From NCBI GenBank assembly GCA_036346255.1, contig CM070622.1, positions 22,966,751-23,030,750 of the forward strand: 64,000 nt of DNA, given 5' to 3'. The notes below the pieces were generated by a model, which saw only the letters and a program-made list of their open reading frames with translations, had not been told where the DNA came from and made no database searches. Below are positions 57,274 through 64,000 of the stretch, in pieces. The translations under genes were made by a program, and so were the position numbers. The DNA is from Ampelocalamus luodianensis. Its lineage: Eukaryota > Streptophyta > Magnoliopsida > Poales > Poaceae. How positions within the stretch are numbered: the first letter of the stretch is position 1; every line of letters starts with the position of its first letter.

Positions 57274-58032
57274 TGACGAGGATCTGTAATCCTCATTTTA
57301 TTATTCCTTAATCGTATAATATGACATCACATGGTATACCCCTTACTGCTGTAAGGGAGAAGTAAGCTAGGTGATCGTAAGTTCTCCTACGATCCCCCCT
57401 AGTCGTAAGTCTTTCTTTGACTACCCCATAATCATAGGTTCTCCTACGATTACCTTCGGTTGTAAGTCTTTCTACGACCAGTATCCAGTCGTAAGCTTTT
57501 CTACGACTACTCCCTAGTCGTAAGTCCTGCTACGACCAGTCCTGCCACGACTTCATCACAGTTAACTAGGTCCACTCGTCAGTAGGGCCTATTAACTGTG
57601 AGATCTGAGCAGTCAAGATACGTAGTTATACCTGGAATTACTACAGATAACTCTCCATTATCTCTAATTGATAACCGTTAAGGAACATGGGGAGGTTACT
57701 ACTCCGATAATTACTCTCATTATTACGCAATAATGAGCGTCTATCAACCCGGAACGATAACCGCCACCACAACATAGGTATAAATAGGTGTCATTTGGAG
57801 GTAATAGGAGAGGGCTTTTGAGAGACAATCAGTAGCAGTATTAGCGCAAGTCTTTCCGCTGATTGTAATCAGGATACCCAATACAATACACACAGGAGTA
57901 GGGTTGTTATTCTCACTGGAGAAGGCCCGAACCTGTATAAAAATCCCCGTGTCTCCTTTGTCTGCGTGATCAATTGTGGAAACCCCCCGAATCAAATAAT
58001 CTTTACGTAAGATCGGTTCTAAAACACCGACA
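57274..58032 (+). repeat. Tat2 3' LTR
   Basis: 759 bp, the partner of 41497-42215, with TATAAATA at 57779-57786 and hairpin units at 57371-57540. It retains the roughly 41 bp that the 5' LTR has lost. Confidence 0.9.
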
Positions 58033-58037
58033 AGATC

Positions 58038-58505
58038 CTTTATTGCTATGGACACAATGAATGTATAAGAATACAATCGGGATGTTACAAAATTAATCGA
58101 ATGATCGTAGTGTTACGAAGATATTGGACGATGAACATGTTTTTTCCGATTGAGAACTTATTTTACAGAATATGTGGGCTGCCCCTTTATAGCTAGTAAG
58201 TTGTTAGATGTGTTAATAACCGCTCTCACGTTAGTCACATGGGAAACTACCATGTCTTCTGACCAGTTTGCTGGTCGAGGATGATAAAAAACCATATGAG
58301 TGGTCGTCAAGTGTCCATGACTGGTCGTCTCATGACCTAAACTGGGTTACAACTAGTTTAGCCGTAATAAAGGGGATTGGACTTCCTTTAAGTACTGGTC
58401 GTAAGTTCATAACCGTTATAGAATGGGCCTCTGATATGTGGGTCTGCTTTGACTACTATAACTTTGACCAAAAAGGTTGACCTGATTAATAATTTTTGTT
58501 AGCAA
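58038..58505 (-). mobile_element. LTR D, part 2
   Basis: Continuation of 41389-41496 beyond Tat2. A minus-strand TATA box CTATAAAGGGG lies near 58182-58192, and the stretch to its right contains GGTCGTAAG/CTTACGACC phrases as in Tat LTRs. Orientation is minus. The right border is not fixed; no internal domain is seen. Confidence 0.4.
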
Positions 58506-58667
58506 CTTTGATGTTTTTTATCTAGTTAGGCAAGGCTAGAGACAAGTTGTTTGGTTGGAAGTCTGTGGCTCAGAAAGCTAATGGGAGAAAACATACAACA
58601 ACAATACGATTTTTGAACGCATGAAGCATAAAAAGGTGGAATACATTTTCTTATTTATTGCAACGAC
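58506..58667. other. Short flank, possible inverted-repeat end
   Basis: TGTTTGGTTGGAAG at 58548-58561 is repeated inverted at 60709-60722. No gene. Confidence 0.3.
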
Positions 58668-60189
58668 TGTTGACGCAAACTACGTGCAATCAATTTTAAC
58701 CGCAACGCGTGGGTCCATTGTAGCTTTTCACCTGAGTATTCCAGGGTAAGAAACCACATGAGCATAAACAACCAAAACTAAGGTTTTCTATTAACACATC
58801 TAATTCTTGGGAGATGATGAATTTAGCATAAAATAATGACCCTATCTCCTCTCCAAAGGGTAGAGTTGATGATAAATGTTCTAAAGGTGTGGTTACTAAT
58901 AAATAATATATTTAGAAGCTATTTTAATCTATCTACAACTATCCACTAATTGTTGCGCGAAATCTTTCACCAGAGATTAAAGTGCATTTTCTAAACCACA
59001 TGCACTCATATATCATTAGTCGCAACCATCTACCGGTACATCAACACACTCACTTCTCTCTCTAACGCATAAATGAGCAATGAATAAGACGTCAAACATA
59101 AGCTAGCTGCCGACGGTACGTCTATCTTTGTGCACTAGTGTTGTCACCACTAGCCATGGCTTCAATCCCCGAATGTACGGATCTTTCTAACTCATGTGCT
59201 AACTATATTCGTGTCCATAGACTAGTATGCAAGGTTCCACTTAATCGATCTAATCACCACGATTACAACGACAGTTATAACGATCCATGAATTCAAAATA
59301 GATCGAAAGTAACATATTGCACAAACCAGCCATAAATTCAAAATAGATCGAAAGTAACATATTGCATAAACCAGACAAACGTAAAATAGGAGTAGTAGAA
59401 GCAACTTAAATAGATTAATCTACCAGGGCATGAAAGATTACAACAATGACTTGAGGATTACATTGTTACCACTTACCTCTTTACACAAGTTGAAGCAAGA
59501 GCTCCATAACCTACGGTAGGGCTTCACCACTAAGAACTAATACACTATAGCCTATCAACTAGAGGGACAAATTTCAAGGGTCGAAATCTGCCGAATTGGC
59601 TCTGGAACGTCAAGATTGGGATGCCTCAAATCGAGGGAGGGGGTTCCATTTTATAGGGGGGTCGACACCCCTAAGCGCGGTGCTTCTTGTGTGCGACACG
59701 ACGCTCAGCCTACGTGGGGTCGTACAAACCCTGACTCAAGAGTCCGAGGTTGATTTATGGCTCCATAAGGTTCCTTGAGTGTATGCCATATGGGCCCTGG
59801 CCGAATCTTGATGATTTTCATCCAAAGTTCAAATTTGTTTCCATAAAATTAGATAGGGTCCTATTCCTTAACGCTCAAGTTGATCTTTTCCCAAGCTAGC
59901 ACATACTTGAGGGCTTCTAGAAAGTTCTTTGAGTGAGAGTCGGAGCCAAGGGGTGTGTGCCAGGCTGGAGCCTGAGGCACAGCAAGCTGTGGGTTTTGGC
60001 CCACATGGGCCCGTGATGGTCTTTTCGTACTTTCTCAAGCAATTCCATCGATTTCTAGAAAAGTATGTCTAGAAATAGAATCTTCAATTTTGGGTTAGAG
60101 TTAGTAGCAATAATCCATAACTTTGATATTTTCTTACCAATTTACTAGGAATTTAGGATATGTAAACATGCATAAAATGGGTGCCAACA
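58668..60189 (-). mobile_element. Solo LTR E (1,522 bp)
   Basis: On the minus strand it starts TGTTGGCACCCATTTTATG and ends TTTGCGTCAACA, with a perfect TGTTG/CAACA end pair. Flanks are ACGAC (58663-58667) and ACGAT (60190-60194). A minus-strand TATA box CCTATAAAATGG lies near 59651-59662. No internal domain or second LTR is present. The superfamily cannot be told. Confidence 0.7.
59291..59380. repeat. 45-bp tandem duplication inside solo LTR E
   Basis: Two adjacent copies start at 59291 and 59336 (ATTCAAAATAGATCGAAAGT...), with two or three differences near the end of the unit. Confidence 0.85.
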
Positions 60190-60194
60190 ACGAT

Positions 60195-60912
60195 CAACGG
60201 AACCACACATCATTTTTTTTATTGAATTAGCATAATTACTCATGTAATTGTGTGGCTAGATATTATGATACAATTGTATTATTATACAACTCTAATGCCT
60301 TATTGTTGAAATGAAATTTTATTTGGTATACAACTGGTAATATATACAACTCAATTAATAAGACAATTTCTAGGATTTTGTCTTTTATAGATATTTGTGG
60401 GATTTGTTTTTTTTTTTGCCCTAAAAGCACATGAGGTGCCTTGAATCTCACTACTTATTTGTATTTATATATAGCTAAACATTTTTAATAAGTTTTACTT
60501 AATAGAAAATCCCCACTTATCCATTTGAAATAGAAAGAGAAATAAAGAAAGAAACAAGTTTGTAATTAACAAAGGCTTAACTGTAAGCATGATGCACGGT
60601 CGTCGCAACACGGAGCTGCCTGGACGAAGCGCTCGATTTTTGTTGCTGGAGCCATGCGGCTATGCCAGGTTGTCATGTCCAGGCCACACACTGGTTTAGA
60701 TCCTCTGGCTTCCAACCAAACACTGTTCAGGCAGCCTTAGGGATGCTCTCGACCAGGCAATTTCTCTCCGGGACACACGATCCAAACAAACCCTGAACCT
60801 TGACTTTTTTTCCTGTTTCAACAACTTATAAACTACTACTTCAGTCTCCAGTAGTTCTTGCCCTTTTTGAACCAGTCTTTGAAACTTACAAGAAAATTGT
60901 CAACTCCGTAAC
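60195..60912. other. AT-rich flank, no gene recognised
   Basis: AT-rich DNA with a T run near 60408-60417, then a GC-richer part (60590-60790) containing CTTCCAACCAAACA and AACAAACCCTGAACC, phrases often found at ends of grass DNA transposons. No coding potential. Confidence 0.35.
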
Positions 60913-62959
60913 TGTCACATCCCAAAATTTGGTTTGTTTTTCAAATGTATAAAAATGAGGAAAATTTTAAAAAAACTTTTATTGCATCTTGTTGTTATTT
61001 GAATTTCTGGAAGCTTTTTCAAAGGTTTTGTTGACTTCAAAAACCTGATGCTTCAATTGTTTAGAACCATAGCCCTTTTCAAAAACTTTTAAAACAAATC
61101 TTGTGATCATCCTATGGGAATATGTTTTTCCTAGCTTCTGAATCACCCTTGTGGCTCCTCTGAAAAATTTAAAAAATTTAGAAATTATTTGCTAATTCAA
61201 AATGGCTAGTCAAACCTTTCTGTTCCTTGGTCAAACCCTTGATCAGGACCTTGAAGAATTTCTAGAGAAAAATACAATGCATCAAAACCTCTGGAAATTT
61301 TATGCAAGGTCAATCCTAGAGTCAGCTCCCTCCTGTAAAAATTTCAGAAATTTTGGAGTTGTACAACTCTATCTAAAAATATTTCTAAATTCAGTTTAAA
61401 TCCCTAACCCTAGTCAACTCTACTGTTTGGGTTTGAGTCAGACTCAATCCTCACGGTTGAACCCAACCACTTAAACGTACTCAGGCCCATTGTAAAAGGT
61501 GCGTGCCTTTTCAACCGTTAGATTCCTTTTTAAATGTCGAGATCTTAGTAAACGTTCGAACTGCCCAAGAGTGGGATTCAATCTAAGCCATTCATTTTTT
61601 ATCGGACCGCCAAGATTATTTTAAACCTTCGGACCTTCCGAGAGTTACTTTTAATCTGGGCCATCCATTTCTAATCCAACCATCAAGATCTTTTGACTCA
61701 ACCTAAACCACTCGTTCATTTTTGACCGAGCCACTTCGTTTTCTTTGGTCCTGGTCATCTTCTACCTCGGGCTCGCGCGCGTGGTACAGAGCAGGGCATG
61801 GCAGAGAGCCTTTGTCAACTCTCGTGTGTCACCTTCAACAGCTCCTAGCCCGTGGTTTTCCTCACCACCTGTGTTTTTGCACTCAAAGTTGTCACCTTCA
61901 ACTGCTCCAGTTCTCTCCAGCTCGTCTTTGGCAAAACGTGAACCAAGTTCACCGTGAGCTTTGTTTTCGCGTTGCCCATTGCCCTTTGGCTATAAAAAGC
62001 CCTAGAGCTCCTCCTCATATCTTTTCCAGCACTACTTTGGTTTCCCTTAGCTTCCTCTCTGTTTGTTTGAGCTCCAACCTCTAAGAACACCCAAATCGCC
62101 ATTGTTGGCCGTGAAGGTTCTTCGTCGTCACCAGCGCTCCAGTGGTTCTTTTGTCCATCTTTTCGTGTTGCTTTGCGCGTCTCATCACCTCAATCTTTTC
62201 TCCAAACTCAATTTTGGATTGCCTTCACATGAATCATCAAATTTGGGTTTTTGTTCTCTTCGGCCGAAGTTCATCCCTTTCTTCCTCAACTCTGGTAAGG
62301 ACCTCTGTTCTTCAATTAACTGCTCATGGATCATCTATGAGGCCTATTGAAGCCATCCTTACCTTTCTTTCACCTTCGTTTTGCTCAGGCCTTCTTCTCC
62401 TCGTTGTCTACCTCAGCGCCGGTGCTGGTCGTCGTCGCCAGAGCTTCTCCGGCGACCTCCTAACCTCTCCTGTGCTCAGGTAGCTTCTTGTTAGTCCCTA
62501 GTTGCTTGGACACCCGCTTCTTTGGACAATGTGGAGCTCGTTGTCGTTTTTTGCTAGTTGATCGTGCTTTGCACCGTTGTTCTCCTCCAGCTAGCCGCCG
62601 TTGAGGTCACCTATGTGAGTTGTGCAATGCTATTGCGAACTCATTTCTGTCTTCAGTTTGCGTCGCCGTGATCGGAGTCGTCGACGATGAGCCCAGTTTT
62701 GAGGACTTTTCCGTTGTCGTAAGCCACGACCACCCTCTTAGTTTTTGCAAAGATCGCTATTTGTCTTTTGCAAAGACCACCTTCTAGGTCTTTTTGCAAA
62801 GACCACCCCATGGACCTTTTTGCAAAGACCACCTCCCTTGGCTACAACCACTATCATGTGGGCCCGCGCACTTTAACCCCTGTGCGTGCGTGTGTAGCTC
62901 TTAGTGATCGTGGACCGTCCATTTTTAGATCTACTACTCAGATCTGTTGGGACATTCGG
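60913..62959 (+). mobile_element. Chromovirus-type LTR (B-related), interrupted on the right
   Basis: It starts TGTCACATCCCAAAATTTGG and follows the B1 opening (TTTTTCAAATGTATAAAAATGAGG). TATAAAAA at 61991-61998 is a likely TATA box, followed by GCCCTAGAGCTCC as in B1. Near 62760 the unit TTTGCAAAGACCACC repeats three times. It is cut at 62959 by a further LTR. Its 3' half is not in the window. Confidence 0.7.
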
Positions 62960-64000
62960 TGTAACATCCCCATTTTGGCTTGTGTTTCAAATGTAATAAA
63001 ATGAGGGTAAATTAAAACTTTTCCTTCATCCTTTTACTCTTGAAACTTTTCTGAAATTCTTGTAAAGGAATTTTGGGAAATTCAAAATCAAAAGCCTCAT
63101 TTCTCAAGACAACAACCTCCTTGGTCAAATCTTTTGTTAAACCCTTGGAAATAATTTTCCTTGGTTCTAAGGTTGCTTGGTAGCGCCCCTAAATTATTTC
63201 ATGCTTTTTAGAAATTATTTGAATAATTTTGGGTGCAGTCAAACCAACATTTCAATTGGTCAAACCCGCTTTATCACTTGGAATTTCTAACATAAAATAT
63301 AATGCATAAAAACTTCGAAAGTTTTAGGAGTTCAATCATCTATCTACTTAGCTCAGTTAAAATTTCATCAAATTTGGAGTTCATTTGGCCCTCCAATTAA
63401 ATCCTCAAATATTCAGCACAAAATTCAAATTAAAACAGTCTAGTCTTGTTCACCCGATCAGAGCTCGAACTCGAGTCCGACTCGGCCGAAGTTGGCTCGA
63501 CCGCACTGCGTCCCACCGACCGCACTCCCACCGCTCGCGCCTGTGTGCGTGACTGTGGGGCCGGTGTCGTCGCTGGTCATCTTCTTCCTCCGCGCCCACG
63601 CGCGTGGCGAGCGGCGGTGAAGTCAGCGGGGAGAGCAGCGCCTAGTCACCTCCCCCATCTGCTCCTCGCTGGCATGCATTTATTATGCTCAGAGCCTGCC
63701 ACAGGAGTCCCCTTCTACTCCCGTCGCTCGGCTCCCATGACTGGAGCTGACCTCCGTCACGAGAGAGCGCTTGCGGACCAAGCTCCCTCTTCTACTTAAG
63801 CACCCACTCTCCTTCTTTGTCCTCCTTTCACCCTTCCGCAGCCCAGTTGGCACCCTTTCTTCGTGCTTGAGCTCAACCCCAAGATCACCACGACCGCCAT
63901 TCTTTGAAGCTTGAGCTCCTCGGTGAAGGCGGTACTCCTGAGACTCATTGTCACCATTCTTTGCTCTAGCTCCTTCTTCTTACCTCTGTGATCTTTAACC
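62960..64000 (+). mobile_element. Second chromovirus-type LTR, 5' part, runs off the window
   Basis: It starts TGTAACATCCCCATTTTGGC within the preceding LTR; TTCGG at 62955-62959 is the probable target copy. The opening follows B1 and B2. GC-rich U3 and likely TATA/R region lie at 63450-64000. The apparent 117-codon frame at 63446-63799 lies in the LTR and is not considered a gene. Confidence 0.7.

Larger units (their letters stand above)
41497..58032 (+). mobile_element. Tat2: Tat-lineage Ty3/Gypsy element with nested solo LTR
   Basis: Bounded by AGATC at 41492-41496 and 58033-58037. LTRs are 41497-42215 and 57274-58032. Internal order is primer site, gag, protease, RT piece, RNase H, integrase, a spacer with repeats, an antisense spliced gene, then the polypurine tract. 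Solo LTR B2 (51778-56913) is nested inside; without it Tat2 is about 11.4 kb. The RT core is deleted, so this copy cannot move by itself. Tat lineage is inferred from the primer-site sequence, the VDGGSS protease, the retained additional RNase H and the antisense Transposase_28-type gene. Confidence 0.88.

Noticed and set aside
63446..63799. 117-codon plus-strand frame at the window end
   Set aside because: Lies in the GC-rich U3/R part of an LTR of the B type and has no recognisable domain.

Overview
The window looks like nuclear DNA of a grass (Poaceae), possibly rice-like. The signs are one intronless, very GC-rich calmodulin-like gene, Copia elements with SIRE-type features, Ty3/Gypsy chromoviruses whose LTRs begin TGTAACATCCC, Tat-lineage Gypsy elements with an antisense spliced gene, and a short foldback MITE. 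No bacterial, viral, rRNA, tRNA or CRISPR feature was seen. Species is not resolved.

Layout. 1-2.1 kb: decayed Mutator-like transposase gene (minus). 2.2-3.5 kb: AT-rich minisatellite holding a 158-bp MITE, then telomere-like repeats. 3.5-7.7 kb: 3' part of a chromovirus (integrase tail, chromodomain, LTR). 8.2-19.4 kb: structurally complete Copia element on the minus strand with ATATG target duplications. 20.35-20.84 kb: the only convincing host gene, an EF-hand CML protein, with a TATA box and bZIP/W-box motifs upstream. 21.2-24.5 kb: solo LTR. 24.5-30.6 kb: Tat gag remnant, a minus-strand LTR, and a minus-strand ORF cut in two by another solo LTR (25957-29155). 30.6-34.8 kb: truncated chromovirus LTR with its chromodomain remnant, then a Copia LTR piece. 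34.8-41.4 kb: 3' part of a Tat element (Tat1) with a 5.0-kb solo LTR (B1) inside. 41.5-58.0 kb: a second Tat element (Tat2) bounded by AGATC duplications, with gag, protease, a piece of RT, RNase H, integrase and an antisense spliced gene, and with a 5.1-kb solo LTR (B2) nested in it. 58.0-64 kb: an LTR broken by Tat2, a 1.5-kb solo LTR, and two chromovirus-type LTRs, one inserted in the other.

The main unexpected signals are these. (1) Two independent copies of the same ~5-kb LTR family sit at almost the same place in Tat1 and Tat2, in the same orientation, just upstream of the TATA box of the antisense gene. (2) Tat elements carry arrays of short hairpins (TCGTAAG-loop-CTACGA) in their LTRs and again in introns of the antisense gene. 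(3) The 5-kb LTRs hold long degenerate arrays built on GACCTCC. (4) A 12-bp palindrome CTATTCGAATAG is kept in otherwise divergent LTR families. (5) The two Copia LTRs differ largely by single-base indels, including loss of the centre base of GGTC-N-GACC.

Apart from the CML gene, almost everything is transposon-derived and broken. Gene limits for transposon ORFs are approximate because frameshifts are common.
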